A stretch of 64,000 nt of DNA from an uncultured Bacteroidales bacterium (GCA_902800525.1 CADCEV010000005.1:62001-126000), one strand, 5' to 3'. Shown: positions 32,549 through 42,373, numbered from the stretch's first letter. Notes: generated by a model from the letters alone, not told the origin. Made by a program: numbers and translations.

Positions 32549-33959
32549 ATTAGCACATATCATTTTGTTACTGGTAGCGTCCGTTCCGCTGTATGCCTGG
32601 AACTGGTGGCCGTTACCGATGGCCGAACCGGACACGTGCCGGGACAGTTTGCTCTATGTGGGAGCTGTTCGTGCTGTCAGTTCGAGCGGCGGTCAAGCCC
32701 CGAGTCTATTATGGCACAACACGAACGGCGAGATCTCGTCAATGCCTCACAGCGCTACCATCAGCGCAGGTATTATCAAGCCCGCCACCAGGCCGAGCCG
32801 ATGGTTCGACTATGATTTCGGCGTAGTGCTGAGCGGTCGTTTCGGCGGCGGTTATGGTATGCCGAGCGATATTACGGGTTTCTTCAATGAACTATACGCG
32901 CACACGCGCTTATATATAGTAGATATCACCGCCGGTATCAAGCCGCAGTATTGGGGTGCCGGGGATGCGGAGTTGAGCAGCGGAAGTTTGCTTTTCTCCA
33001 ACAACGCGCATCCTCTTCCGCGGATCAGCATCGGCTTTGAACGCTGGACACCGATCCCGGGTCTGTTCGGGTATGTGGAAGTGAAAGGCGGTTTGACTCA
33101 TTCCTGGGCAGGAGACAAGTCCGAAGTAGTATCCGGTACGCTCATTCACCATAAATATATCGGCGGACGAATAGGCGGCAAGTTGCCGGTGAACATCAGT
33201 TATGAGTTTCACCACGCGGCTCAATGGGGCGGCTATTCGACCGTATATGGCGATTTAGGCAATGATTGGAATGCCTACAAAACCACGTTTATGGCACGCT
33301 CGGGAGGATCGATGGCAAATGACCAATTGAATGCGCAAGGCAACCATATATGTTTCCAACAATTAGCGCTGGACGTCAAAGGCAAAGGCTGGAAAGTAAG
33401 CGCCTACTGGCAGATCATCCAGGAAGACGGACCGATAGAGCGTATCGGCAAGACCATGAACAAGCCGGATGGTTTATGGGGCGTCAGTGCCGTACAAAAC
33501 CGGTGGCCGTTTATTGAGGGCGTGACGTATGAGTTTCTGAACACCACCGATCAATCCGGTCCCTTCCATGACCGAGATGGTGTGGTGTTTGGAGGAAGAG
33601 ACAACTATTATAGTAACGGCATATACAAGCAAGGCTGGAGTTATTTCGGACGCATCATCGGTTCACCGCTGCTGACTTTGAGCAATAACCGCGTGAGGGC
33701 TCATCATGCAGGCATTCGGGGAGATATATACGGGTTCAAATATCGTGTTATGGTTAACCACGCCGAGAACTACGGGCTATACACAGCCCCCGCGCGGAGT
33801 AGCAACACCGCTATTCTATTGGAGGTAAAAAAACACGTCAAAGAGGCTTGGGGTTTGGATTTCGGGTTTAGTATAGCCGGTGATTTCGGCAGCCAATACG
33901 GCAATGCGTTCGGAGCGATGATCTGTATAAGCAAAAGAGGGGTGATATGTGATTGGTAA
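32538..33959 (+). CDS. Wzi-family capsule assembly outer-membrane barrel
   Basis: About 473 aa. The open frame reaches back to 32373, but the signal peptide (RSKLAHIILLLVASVPLYAW) begins at TTG 32538, which overlaps the previous gene by 11 bp; that start is preferred. The body shows the Wzi family pattern: ISAGIIKPATRPSRWFDYDF, LYIVDITAGIKPQYWGAGD, SNNAHPLPRISIGFERW, and alternating barrel strands to the C-terminus. Wzi proteins bind capsule or surface polysaccharide at the outer membrane. It stands beside glycan-biosynthesis genes, which fits. Confidence 0.85.
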   Translation: MRSKLAHIILLLVASVPLYAWNWWPLPMAEPDTCRDSLLYVGAVRAVSSSGGQAPSLLWHNTNGEISSMPHSATISAGIIKPATRPSRWFDYDFGVVLSGRFGGGYGMPSDITGFFNELYAHTRLYIVDITAGIKPQYWGAGDAELSSGSLLFSNNAHPLPRISIGFERWTPIPGLFGYVEVKGGLTHSWAGDKSEVVSGTLIHHKYIGGRIGGKLPVNISYEFHHAAQWGGYSTVYGDLGNDWNAYKTTFMARSGGSMANDQLNAQGNHICFQQLALDVKGKGWKVSAYWQIIQEDGPIERIGKTMNKPDGLWGVSAVQNRWPFIEGVTYEFLNTTDQSGPFHDRDGVVFGGRDNYYSNGIYKQGWSYFGRIIGSPLLTLSNNRVRAHHAGIRGDIYGFKYRVMVNHAENYGLYTAPARSSNTAILLEVKKHVKEAWGLDFGFSIAGDFGSQYGNAFGAMICISKRGVICDW

Positions 33960-33990
33960 TTGATAATTGATAATTGATAATTGATAATTG
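33956..33990. repeat. TTGATAA tandem array
   Basis: About four TTGATAA units between the Wzi-like gene and the DUF4254 gene, the same family as 785-817. Confidence 0.8.
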
Positions 33991-33997
33991 AATAAAT

Positions 33998-34600
33998 ATG
34001 AATTTTGTAGAGAAAAGTAATCAGATCTTTGCGCAGGCGGTAAGGGATTATCACAAGACCGACCATGTGGATGCACCCATTAACAATCCGTTTGAGGCAG
34101 GGATTATTGAGCATGATTTGTATCTGAAGAACTGGATCGACACCGTTCAGTGGCATTTGGAGGATATAATCCGTGACCCGCATATAGACCCGGTAGAGGC
34201 ATTAGCGCTCAAACGCAGGATCGATAAAAGCAATCAAGACCGCACAGACTTAGTGGAACGCATTGACAGCTATTTCTGGGAGTTGTTCCATGCCGTTCAG
34301 CCGCAGCCTAATGCCCGTATCAATACAGAAAGTCCGGCTTGGTCAATAGACCGGCTCAGTATTCTGCATGTCAAACTATGGCACATGCAGGAACAAGTGG
34401 ATCGCACGGACGTGAGCGCAGAGCAACATGAGAAATGCGTAGCGAAGATGGCGGTGCTCCAAGAGCAATTAGGCGACATGACCACTTCAATCAGCCAACT
34501 CTTGGAGGACTATCAAGCAGGCGTGCGCATTATGAAAGTCTATCGCCAGATGAAGATGTACAATGATCCGACGCTGAATCCTGTGCTGTATAAAAAGTGA
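33998..34600 (+). CDS. DUF4254 protein
   Basis: A 200-aa, mostly alpha-helical soluble protein: VRDYHKTDHVDAPINNPF, LEDIIRDPHIDPVEALALKR, NQDRTDLVERIDSYFW, SPAWSIDRLSILHVKLWHM. DUF4254 genes are regularly found just before a GT9 heptosyltransferase-like gene in Bacteroidota, as here, which suggests a role in LPS-core synthesis or regulation. No catalytic residues are known to me. Its stop overlaps the GTG start of the next gene (GTGA). Confidence 0.88.
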   Translation: MNFVEKSNQIFAQAVRDYHKTDHVDAPINNPFEAGIIEHDLYLKNWIDTVQWHLEDIIRDPHIDPVEALALKRRIDKSNQDRTDLVERIDSYFWELFHAVQPQPNARINTESPAWSIDRLSILHVKLWHMQEQVDRTDVSAEQHEKCVAKMAVLQEQLGDMTTSISQLLEDYQAGVRIMKVYRQMKMYNDPTLNPVLYKK

Positions 34601-35541
34601 AAAGAGCCTTGGTCATACGGTTTTCGGCATTAGGGGATGTGGCAATGGTAGCTCCCATAGTGCGGAGGGCGGCGGAACAAAATCCGGAGGTGGAGTTTAC
34701 CGTTCTGTCGCAGGGACGTATGGCGGATCTGTTTGCCGGAATGCCAGAGAATGTGGTCTTTTACGGTGTGGATCTCAAGAAACAATCCCTTCGTGAAATA
34801 GTAGCAGGGTTAGGGAGGTTTGAGTTAGTAGCCGACCTGCACGACGTTTGGCGGAGCCGCTATATACGGATAGCCATGCGGCTGAAAGGGGCTCGCGTCA
34901 GAACAATCCGGAAGGGGCGCATTGAACGCTTTTTGCTTACCCGTCATTTACGAACGCAGACTTTGAAACACACTACTGTTCGCTATGCCGAGGTACTACA
35001 GCGCTTAGGGCTGTCAGTTTCAGACCTGAAGGCACCACTTCAAACAACAGGGGAAGGCGTTGGCATTGCACCATTTGCGGCACATAAAGGGAAAATCTAT
35101 CCGTTAGAGCGAATGGAGGAGGTAGTAAGGCTGCTAAGTGAGAGCGGGGAGCGCGTGGTTCTTTTCGGTGGAGGCAAGAAAGAGCAGGAACTGCTGGAAA
35201 CCTGGGCAAAGAAGTACAAGGGAGTTGAATCCATCGCCGGCAAGTACCGTCTGGCTGAGGAGATGGAAATCATGCGCGGAATGCGGGTCATGGTGAGCAT
35301 GGACAGCGCGAATATGCATTTGGCCTCTCTCGTGGGGACACGGGTAGTGTCTGTTTGGGGGGCTACTCATCCAAAAGCCGGGTTCCTGGGATTCGGACAA
35401 AGAGAGGAGGACTGTATTCAGCGGGATTTAAAATGCAGGCCTTGCTCCATTTACGGAAACAAGAAATGTCAGTTCGGCGACTATCGGTGCTTAGATATAT
35501 CACCAGAGGTGATTGAGTTAAGAGTTAAGAGTGAAGAGTGA
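34597..35541 (+). CDS. Glycosyltransferase family 9 (heptosyltransferase-like)
   Basis: A 314-aa GT-B enzyme that adds a sugar, usually heptose, to the LPS inner core at the cytoplasmic membrane. Signatures: N-terminal RFSALGDVAMVAPIVRRA, the nucleotide-sugar region GVGIAPFAAHKGKIYPLERM, and SMDSANMHLASLVGTRVVSV then WGATHPKAGFLGF. A C-terminal Cys cluster (CRPCSIYGNKKCQFGDYRC) is present. The start is GTG, overlapping the DUF4254 stop by 4 bp; the end lies 4 bp before the ATG of the next gene. It belongs to an operon of LPS-core genes. Confidence 0.92.
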   Translation: MKRALVIRFSALGDVAMVAPIVRRAAEQNPEVEFTVLSQGRMADLFAGMPENVVFYGVDLKKQSLREIVAGLGRFELVADLHDVWRSRYIRIAMRLKGARVRTIRKGRIERFLLTRHLRTQTLKHTTVRYAEVLQRLGLSVSDLKAPLQTTGEGVGIAPFAAHKGKIYPLERMEEVVRLLSESGERVVLFGGGKKEQELLETWAKKYKGVESIAGKYRLAEEMEIMRGMRVMVSMDSANMHLASLVGTRVVSVWGATHPKAGFLGFGQREEDCIQRDLKCRPCSIYGNKKCQFGDYRCLDISPEVIELRVKSEE

Positions 35542-35545
35542 CCGG

Positions 35546-37081
35546 ATGAAGATTGTAGTGAATAGTGCATATGAATCGCTGAGGGAATGGATGTGCTCCA
35601 TTCCTGCTCTCTTTTCGCAGACAGGCGAAGTGATTTATGATGCACGAAACCAGATCCGTTTAATGCGTGCGCCGGATGGCACAGAAGTATGCGTCAAACG
35701 CTTTCATACACCTCGTTTCTTCAATCGTTTGAGTTATTCATTTTTTCGTTCCCCAAAAGCCCAGCGGGCATACGAAAATGCAATAAGTTTGCTGGCCTTG
35801 GGAATAGCGACACCGGCTCCTATCGGTTATATTCTATGTGGAGACAGGCTCTTAGAAGAGTCTTATCTCATTACTAAAAAGAGCCGCTGCGGGCATACTT
35901 TTTATGAATTCCGAAATGGTGAGATAGCCGGGAAAGAGTCTTTAATCGAAGCCTTTGCCACATTTGCGGCTCAGATGCATACAAAAGGCGTGTTGCATTT
36001 GGATTTTTCACCGGGAAACATATTATTCGATTATGAGAATGAACATTGGCGGTTTGAAGTGGTGGATATTAACCGTCTCCGGTGGGGAGCTGTCTCTTTG
36101 AAAGAAGGTTGCGCTAATTTCTGCCGCTTATGGGGTAAAACGGATTTTTACGAAGTATTAGCTCCTGCATACGCCCGCGCGAGACAAGCAGACGAGGCGG
36201 AATGTCTGAAGATGATTTTACAAGCTCGGAAACAATTTTGGGCACACCATTACCATGAGCATTTTGTGACGGATGATACGTTCTCCGTCGGGGTTATAAT
36301 CTCCACGTATAATCATCCGGAATGGTTAGAAAAAGTGTTCTGGGGTCTGAAAAACCAGATTCATCCGGCAGGAGAGATTATCATTGCGGACGATGGTTCG
36401 GACGAACGCACGCGAGCTCTCATTCGCCGCTATCAATCGAGTTTGCCACTGAAACATGTGTGGCATGAGGACAAAGGTTTTCGCAAGACCACTATTCTTA
36501 ACAAGGCAGTTATGGAGGCTCGGAGTGAGTATCTCATATTTATGGATCAGGACCTCATTCCCCGTGAAGATTTTATCAGTCAGCATTACCGACATGCCCA
36601 ACGCGGACATTTTGTTTCCGGAGGAGCTATCTTGCTGCCGGAGGAATTGAGTGAAGCTATCACGGAAGAGGATATTCGCAGCGGCAATGCATTCCGTATC
36701 TCATGGCTACGGAAACATGGCATGCCGTGGAATTGGAAGATGAGCAAACTATGGAAGAATGAATTCGTATGCCGGCTGATGAACAAGCTCACACCTGCCA
36801 ATGCCAGTTGGAACGGCGGCAATGCCTCTACATGGCGAGAATATATCTTGAACGCCAAAGGTTTTGACACTCGTATGCGTTACGGAGCCGAAGACCGGGA
36901 GTTTGGTCAGCGGTTAGAGAATGCCGGAATCACCGGCCTCCAATTACGATACGGGACACCCTTGCTGCACCTCTATCACCAGCGGCCTTACCGCAATGAG
37001 GAGGATTGGCTTCGCAATAAACAAATCTGGGAAGCTACCCGAAAAGAACATCTTACCACTACAAAGTACGGACTTATATGA
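35546..37081 (+). CDS. Fusion of LPS-kinase-like domain and GT2 glycosyltransferase
   Basis: A 511-aa two-domain protein. Residues of about 1-235 look like the lipopolysaccharide kinase (Kdo/InaA) fold: CVKRFHTPRFFNRLSYSFFR, the catalytic loop VLHLDFSPGNILFD, and the metal-binding Asp in VVDINRLRW. Residues of about 245-510 form a GT-A family 2 enzyme: GVIISTYNHPEWLEKVFWGL, IIIADDGSDERT, WHEDKGFRKTTILNKAV, FMDQDLIPR and a C-terminal GAEDREFGQRLENAG. It could phosphorylate and glycosylate the LPS core in one polypeptide; this is inference. ATG 35546 is preferred over GTG 35531. Its stop overlaps the next ATG. Confidence 0.85.
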   Translation: MKIVVNSAYESLREWMCSIPALFSQTGEVIYDARNQIRLMRAPDGTEVCVKRFHTPRFFNRLSYSFFRSPKAQRAYENAISLLALGIATPAPIGYILCGDRLLEESYLITKKSRCGHTFYEFRNGEIAGKESLIEAFATFAAQMHTKGVLHLDFSPGNILFDYENEHWRFEVVDINRLRWGAVSLKEGCANFCRLWGKTDFYEVLAPAYARARQADEAECLKMILQARKQFWAHHYHEHFVTDDTFSVGVIISTYNHPEWLEKVFWGLKNQIHPAGEIIIADDGSDERTRALIRRYQSSLPLKHVWHEDKGFRKTTILNKAVMEARSEYLIFMDQDLIPREDFISQHYRHAQRGHFVSGGAILLPEELSEAITEEDIRSGNAFRISWLRKHGMPWNWKMSKLWKNEFVCRLMNKLTPANASWNGGNASTWREYILNAKGFDTRMRYGAEDREFGQRLENAGITGLQLRYGTPLLHLYHQRPYRNEEDWLRNKQIWEATRKEHLTTTKYGLI

Positions 37082-37848
37082 AAGCAAGCCTGATTATATC
37101 GGTTTATAAGAATACGGTTGCCCTCCAAGCTATTTTGGACAGTCTGATCCGCCAAACAGAGCAAGATTTCGAAGTGATTATCTCCGAGGACGGTCAGGAT
37201 CCGGCTATGGCATCGTTCATTCAGTCCTACCCCTTTCGCTGGCCTATGCAACATTTGACACAGGAAGATAAGGGGTGGAGGAAAGAGCGTATTCTTAACC
37301 GTTCTGTAGTAGCCGCACGAACTGATTGGCTGGTTTTTATTGACGGAGACTGCGTGTTGCACCCTCGTTTTATGGAATACCATATCCGATATCAGCAGCG
37401 TGGGGTTATGTTAGCAGGAAAGCGTATCAAACTCAGCCCTAAGTTGAGCGAGCGCATGATTAAAGGCGAAAAGATTCATTTTTTCCCATATCTCTTTTGG
37501 CATAGAGGGTGCCGCTTTGTAGAGGAGGCTTTTTTCTGTCAATGGGCAGAGCGTTTCCGCAGACCCGTGAAGCACTTGGTGGGCAGTAATATGTCGATGA
37601 GCCGGACGGATTTGATGGCCATCAACGGCTTTGACGAGAACTACACCTTACCGGCTACCGGAGAGGACTACGATATCGAATGGCGAATGATTGCCAATGG
37701 ATGCAAAATAGTCTCGCTCAGAAACCTTGCCGTACAATACCATTTGTACCACAAGGAGAATTGGCAGAACCACGACGAGAACTCCATCTACTGCGCACAG
37801 ATGCAGGCACTCAATAAAATCTACTGCGAGAAAGGGATACAGCAATGA
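37078..37848 (+). CDS. Family 2 glycosyltransferase
   Basis: A 256-aa GT-A enzyme: SLIISVYKNTVALQAILDSL, FEVIISEDGQD, the donor-site motif FIDGDCVLHPRF, and GFDENYTLPATGEDYDIEW with the catalytic-base region. It shares the HLTQEDKGWRKERILNRSV element with both neighbours, so the three are related by duplication. It overlaps both neighbouring genes by 4 bp (ATGA) and is translated with them. It probably adds a sugar to the LPS core or O-unit. Confidence 0.92.
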   Translation: MKASLIISVYKNTVALQAILDSLIRQTEQDFEVIISEDGQDPAMASFIQSYPFRWPMQHLTQEDKGWRKERILNRSVVAARTDWLVFIDGDCVLHPRFMEYHIRYQQRGVMLAGKRIKLSPKLSERMIKGEKIHFFPYLFWHRGCRFVEEAFFCQWAERFRRPVKHLVGSNMSMSRTDLMAINGFDENYTLPATGEDYDIEWRMIANGCKIVSLRNLAVQYHLYHKENWQNHDENSIYCAQMQALNKIYCEKGIQQ

Positions 37849-38681
37849 CGAAAGCAAGTATTATCATCGGTTTTTATAACAAGATTGAGTTGTTGGAGAA
37901 GATTCTGGAGGCATTGCGTCTTCAGACCATGACTGATTTTGAGGTGGTTATTGCGGACGACGGCAGCAAAGCAGAGGTAGTAGAAGCGATTGGCAAGCTT
38001 CAAGCCGTTTCACCTTTTCCCATCACGCATGTATGGCATGAAGACAAAGGTTGGCGAAAGAACAGTATTTTGAATAAAGCTGTGACGGCTGCACAAGGTG
38101 AATACTTGATTTTTATCGACGGAGATTGCATTCCAGAGCCGCATTTTGTGGAGGAACATTATAGCGAGCGCCAGAAAAAGATGGTTTTAAGCGGAAGGCG
38201 TATATTGATGGGTCCCCAAGGGACGACATATTTGCTATCCCGGCCGTTAAGCCGACGGAGCTTCGGATTCGGACTTCTTTGGGCATTGCTCAAAGACACG
38301 TTTCATGGCCATAAAACACGGATGGAGCATATGCTTCATGTCCGTACACCATGGCTGCGAAAGCTGCTAACGCGAGACTACGAGCGCTTTATATTAGGTT
38401 GCAATTTCTCGATGTTCAAAGAGGATTTAATCGCCGTAAACGGCTTTGACGAACGATTTTCATATCCGGGCTACGGAGAAGACATCGACCTATGGTATCG
38501 TTTGGGCAGAGCCGGCGTACGCACATTCTCGCGTCGGGGTCTGCTCATCGAGTATCATTGTTACCACCAGCGGTTTGACACCAATTATGCGCCAAACCAA
38601 GAATTACTACGGCGCAACAATGAAGAGGGCGTTACGCGCACGCCTTATGGGATTGCGCAAGAGAGTACCACAACAAGGTGA
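37845..38681 (+). CDS. Family 2 glycosyltransferase
   Basis: A 278-aa paralogue of the previous enzyme: SIIIGFYNKIELLEKILEAL, FEVVIADDGSKAEV, HVWHEDKGWRKNSILNKAV, FIDGDCIPEPHF, and GFDERFSYPGYGEDIDLWYR. It is the last gene of the plus-strand glycan operon. Its last 50 bp overlap the 3' end of the convergent O-antigen ligase gene; both reading frames stay open there. No terminator can fit between them. Confidence 0.92.
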   Translation: MTKASIIIGFYNKIELLEKILEALRLQTMTDFEVVIADDGSKAEVVEAIGKLQAVSPFPITHVWHEDKGWRKNSILNKAVTAAQGEYLIFIDGDCIPEPHFVEEHYSERQKKMVLSGRRILMGPQGTTYLLSRPLSRRSFGFGLLWALLKDTFHGHKTRMEHMLHVRTPWLRKLLTRDYERFILGCNFSMFKEDLIAVNGFDERFSYPGYGEDIDLWYRLGRAGVRTFSRRGLLIEYHCYHQRFDTNYAPNQELLRRNNEEGVTRTPYGIAQESTTTR

Positions 38682-39897
38682 GCAACGGTAGCCAAAGGGT
38701 AAGCAGGAAGGCACCAAAAGACTCCATCATCGCCTGCATGCCGAATGCTCCTATTGTTGCAGCCAAGAACCAGGTATCTTTTCCGACAGGCGAACAGATA
38801 ACAGGTAGAATCAGGCAGAGAAGCAATATCGCGCAGCCCACCAAGCCCGACTCCATCGCCGTTTCCAAAAACGCATTATGAGGGTGCATGGACTGATAAT
38901 TAATTTCCCCGTTTTCATAAACCGGTGCTGTTACTTGATACTCCAATGTATAATGGGAATAATAGTCCACATTGTTATTACCGCGTGTGATTAGTTCCTG
39001 CCGCGCCGAGCTGACTCCATGACCGAACAGTGGTTTTTCTTTGATAATCTCCACCGCCACCGGCCAAATATACTTACGTGGATTTTCCTTCATGGATGTT
39101 TCTTGAAAGCGAGGGTTGACATTATAGATCAACAATCCGGCACAAAGCGCTACCACACCCATACTCAGCAGTCCCCATTGACGATGCAATACGGCATATA
39201 CCATAGGCAGGAATACGAGTATCAGCACCAACGTCAGTTGTCCGATTCGTCCTTCGGACAAAGCAATCAGCGCCGCCGCATTCAACATCAACAGGCCCAT
39301 AACAATCTTTGTCCATCGTTTAGAAGGCACCCGCATGATAAACCAAAAGCCGAAGACGAGGGCGATATTACAATAAAGATTCACCCCCATATGGCTGTGT
39401 ACGCGCTGTATGCGGAGTAGATATGCTTCTTTCAGCCAATCAGAAAAACAAGCCGCTTCCGAGCCTCTCATGCCCCATAAAAGCATGCCGGAGACCACCA
39501 TGCAAGAAACCATCATCACCCACGGTATATACTTTAATTTCACAGGATTTTTGATCTCCATCAATCCCATCAGCCCCACACAAAGGAACGGGAAATAGCC
39601 ATCTAATTTCGCATCATACAAGCTTGTATGGGAGGGTGCAAAGAGTTGGCGGAGAGGAAGACAGAGATAGAAGAGCAGGAAGAAGAGGTACGGCCATTTA
39701 TCCCTGCTCCAAGTCCAACCAGACCAGCGACGATTGACCGCATAGTCCATAAAAAAGCCTGCCGCATATATATACAACCCTATACGCTGAAGCGCACTAT
39801 AATAAAACGGAAGTGAGAAAACAACCATCATCAATCCCGCCATAGGGATGTATGCCACTATCGTTTTCAGGCTATCTATGAGTTTCTTTTCCATCAT
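38632..39897 (-). CDS. O-antigen ligase/polymerase family membrane protein
   Basis: A 421-aa polytopic membrane protein with about 10-12 hydrophobic helices and a large periplasmic loop. The Wzy_C/WaaL motif is recognisable: EKPLFGHGVSSARQELITRG, then SMHPHNAFLETAMESGLVG. It would join O-antigen or related glycan to the lipid A core, or polymerise O-units, at the periplasmic face. It is last in a minus-strand operon; its ATG overlaps the stop of the barrel gene upstream by 4 bp. Its 3' end overlaps the convergent GT2 gene by 50 bp. Confidence 0.86.
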   Translation of the reverse strand: MMEKKLIDSLKTIVAYIPMAGLMMVVFSLPFYYSALQRIGLYIYAAGFFMDYAVNRRWSGWTWSRDKWPYLFFLLFYLCLPLRQLFAPSHTSLYDAKLDGYFPFLCVGLMGLMEIKNPVKLKYIPWVMMVSCMVVSGMLLWGMRGSEAACFSDWLKEAYLLRIQRVHSHMGVNLYCNIALVFGFWFIMRVPSKRWTKIVMGLLMLNAAALIALSEGRIGQLTLVLILVFLPMVYAVLHRQWGLLSMGVVALCAGLLIYNVNPRFQETSMKENPRKYIWPVAVEIIKEKPLFGHGVSSARQELITRGNNNVDYYSHYTLEYQVTAPVYENGEINYQSMHPHNAFLETAMESGLVGCAILLLCLILPVICSPVGKDTWFLAATIGAFGMQAMMESFGAFLLTLWLPLLTLLWYSLAQSHKACA

Positions 39898-42335
39898 TTG
39901 TTCGTTTTATCTTTTTCCAATCCAACCGAGCAAGTAAGCATCAATCCGCGCGGAGTACAAAGACTGAGAGGGGTTCGTTTGCCCGTGAAGTCACTGCCGG
40001 TAGCACCGTCATAGAACATACAATATTCGTTGAGTTCCGTAGCGAAATCCCATATGTTATAGCATATCGCCTGCACAGAGAAGGGCACGCCTTGAATGAG
40101 ACCGCGGTATTTGAGACGCAGGTCAAAATTGAAGAACGAGTCCGTGCGTTTTCCGAAATTACCATCCACCACATTGATACCCCGGCTGTAACCGTTATAG
40201 AGAACCGCCTGCGAATATCCGGCGGCGTCGGTATCTATGTACATCCGGTAATTGGAGAACGGAATGCCGTCGCGGAACTTGCCGGAGAGGGAGAGTTGCC
40301 AATTCTCGGTGATGTTCACGCCTAACTGCAAGCGAGCTATATACGCGCGATCCTGATTCAAGCGCCCGAGCGAACGGATACCGTCGTTTTTCTGTCCTTC
40401 GTTGGTAGCCACGAGCAGACGGTTCGGATCCGCCAAGGACTCATCGAGCATGTTGATATCTTCCGTTTGCACGCTGTTTCCCAGAGCCGAAGGACCGGAG
40501 AGGCATTCACTTTGCCAACTGAAAGAGACAAAAACCTTGCGACCGTTATAGGTATATTTGACCACGTTGGACACGAATACCGGCGAATCCCAGATACCCG
40601 TTCCTGTTTTCGGGGCGGCTACCACTTCGTAATAGCGTTCCTGCGGTTTCATCCGATAGACGCCGTTAACGGCTTCATAACTATCCGCCGACTCGGGTGC
40701 CAAGGCAACCGACCAAGTGTTGTAATATTTCTTGAAGGAAGAAAGAATGCTGATCTCATGCCGCCCGATGGTAAAGACAATCGGTACATCCACCGCCACG
40801 TATTGAGGCTGGCGCAGATTTTTCGAGAGGCGGTGATACTTGCCGCCGGTGGTGGTCAGCAAGGTGTTGGTGCCTGCGAAAAAGACCTCGCCGGAGAGAT
40901 AGTCATCGCTCAGGAAACGCACTTGGTCATACGTATAAGGAATGCGGAAATTCGCGACGATGAGGTCCATACGAAACCACTTGACGGGCTCAATATGTAT
41001 ATCCGCTTTCGCTTCCCACGAAGGCGTAACGACAGACTTGCTTCGAAGAAGCAGACCGTCCAAGGTAGCCGAGATCGAACCGCTGAGTTGCAACCAAGGC
41101 AGCACCGGATAGGAAGCTTCGACGGAAACGGTGTTCTCTAACATGCCGGCGGAGAAAGCCTGCGTATTCCAGCGATAATCATAGAGAGGCATAGGTGACA
41201 TATTAGCGCCATGAAGATAGACCTCGTTACTCCAAGAGCGTTGCATAGGCGCAAAAGAGAGGAAGGAGTTATACGCATCCACATGGAGCTTCAGCCACGG
41301 AAGGATCGGATAGCGATAATCCACTGCCCAATTGAGTTCGTGGGTATGGCCGTCCGGATACCAGGGAGCTAAGGACTCGCCGTCTATATCCAATATATTG
41401 CGGCTGAAATCCAAACGGCGGTGTTGGTCGCGTTTGAGGGCATAGGTCAGACCGGTGGTCAGGTCGCCTTGCTCCGACCAATGTTTGTTGCCGTAAAAGG
41501 AAAAGGAGTGATTCAGTTGACGCGCGGCTTCGTTTTCATTATAGCCGAACTCACTATAGCCGTCCGCGCGGTAACCGGCTCGAAGAATATATGACAACCG
41601 GTCAAACGCTGCATTTGGAGCCACCGGCAGTTGTCCGTCCAACTGCACATGGTAATAATCGGCGTCGTACGTACCCGCTATGCCGGTGTGGTCGTAACGC
41701 AACTGGCGTCGCACGCCGTAAGCGGCTGAGAGATGCTGGGTATAAGTGCGTCCGTTCACAGGAATCGAATAGACCACATCGGCGTTTCCGGCTCCCACAG
41801 TGTGCCGGCGGTTTTTCAGCGGACGGTTGTCTTCCAGACGCTTGATCGCCGAATTACCCTCCTGTATCTCTTGCAGCCATTTGGCGGAATAACTATATCC
41901 GCCCACATTGCCGCCTTGCCCCGATAGGCGGACATGCGAAGCACGCACCGTGTCCGGGGTCCAGTACATCGCACCGCGGTTGTAGTCAATCGCCATCGAA
42001 TGAGCGTACATATCCGGGGTATAAAAAGCATCGCCGGCAGTAACACGGCTGTCCAAACGGAAATGGTTGAGGTAATACCTGTTCCAGCGATAGGAGTTGC
42101 CGTTCAGAGAGACAATCAGCGGTTCGGGGGCTGTCCAATCGCCCGTGGTCTCGGATTGATAGACCGACACATCGCTGTTATTATCCAGATAATGCTTCAA
42201 GTCACCCCATTGATACCATTCCCTGAACCACTCGCTGCTCACGGTGTCTATACCGTTATTCACCGCCGCGAAAGAGAAGAGGCAATGAAAAACGAAGACG
42301 GAAAGGACGATACCTCCTCTCCACCAATGAGCCAT
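39894..42335 (-). CDS. Large outer-membrane beta-barrel protein
   Basis: An 813-aa protein with a signal peptide (MAHWWRGGIVLSVFVFHCLF). The body has many amphipathic strands typical of an outer-membrane barrel, for example FNFDLRLKYRGLIQGVPFSV and a C-terminal RGLMLTCSVGLEKD. It resembles the barrel part of TonB-dependent receptors, but I see no plug domain or TonB box, so the transporter role is uncertain. ATG 42335 is chosen; an in-frame TTG at 42356 is an alternative. It lies between another barrel and the O-antigen ligase in one operon, so surface-glycan export or attachment is a reasonable guess. Confidence 0.7.
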   Translation of the reverse strand: MAHWWRGGIVLSVFVFHCLFSFAAVNNGIDTVSSEWFREWYQWGDLKHYLDNNSDVSVYQSETTGDWTAPEPLIVSLNGNSYRWNRYYLNHFRLDSRVTAGDAFYTPDMYAHSMAIDYNRGAMYWTPDTVRASHVRLSGQGGNVGGYSYSAKWLQEIQEGNSAIKRLEDNRPLKNRRHTVGAGNADVVYSIPVNGRTYTQHLSAAYGVRRQLRYDHTGIAGTYDADYYHVQLDGQLPVAPNAAFDRLSYILRAGYRADGYSEFGYNENEAARQLNHSFSFYGNKHWSEQGDLTTGLTYALKRDQHRRLDFSRNILDIDGESLAPWYPDGHTHELNWAVDYRYPILPWLKLHVDAYNSFLSFAPMQRSWSNEVYLHGANMSPMPLYDYRWNTQAFSAGMLENTVSVEASYPVLPWLQLSGSISATLDGLLLRSKSVVTPSWEAKADIHIEPVKWFRMDLIVANFRIPYTYDQVRFLSDDYLSGEVFFAGTNTLLTTTGGKYHRLSKNLRQPQYVAVDVPIVFTIGRHEISILSSFKKYYNTWSVALAPESADSYEAVNGVYRMKPQERYYEVVAAPKTGTGIWDSPVFVSNVVKYTYNGRKVFVSFSWQSECLSGPSALGNSVQTEDINMLDESLADPNRLLVATNEGQKNDGIRSLGRLNQDRAYIARLQLGVNITENWQLSLSGKFRDGIPFSNYRMYIDTDAAGYSQAVLYNGYSRGINVVDGNFGKRTDSFFNFDLRLKYRGLIQGVPFSVQAICYNIWDFATELNEYCMFYDGATGSDFTGKRTPLSLCTPRGLMLTCSVGLEKDKTNK

Positions 42336-42373
42336 ATGTATTCGTTTATACGGCAATTTTTAATTCGTAATTT

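Noticed and set aside
39894-42335. Calling the 813-aa barrel a TonB-dependent receptor
   Set aside because: The strands and terminal region resemble one, but no plug domain or TonB box was seen, so only a barrel is claimed.
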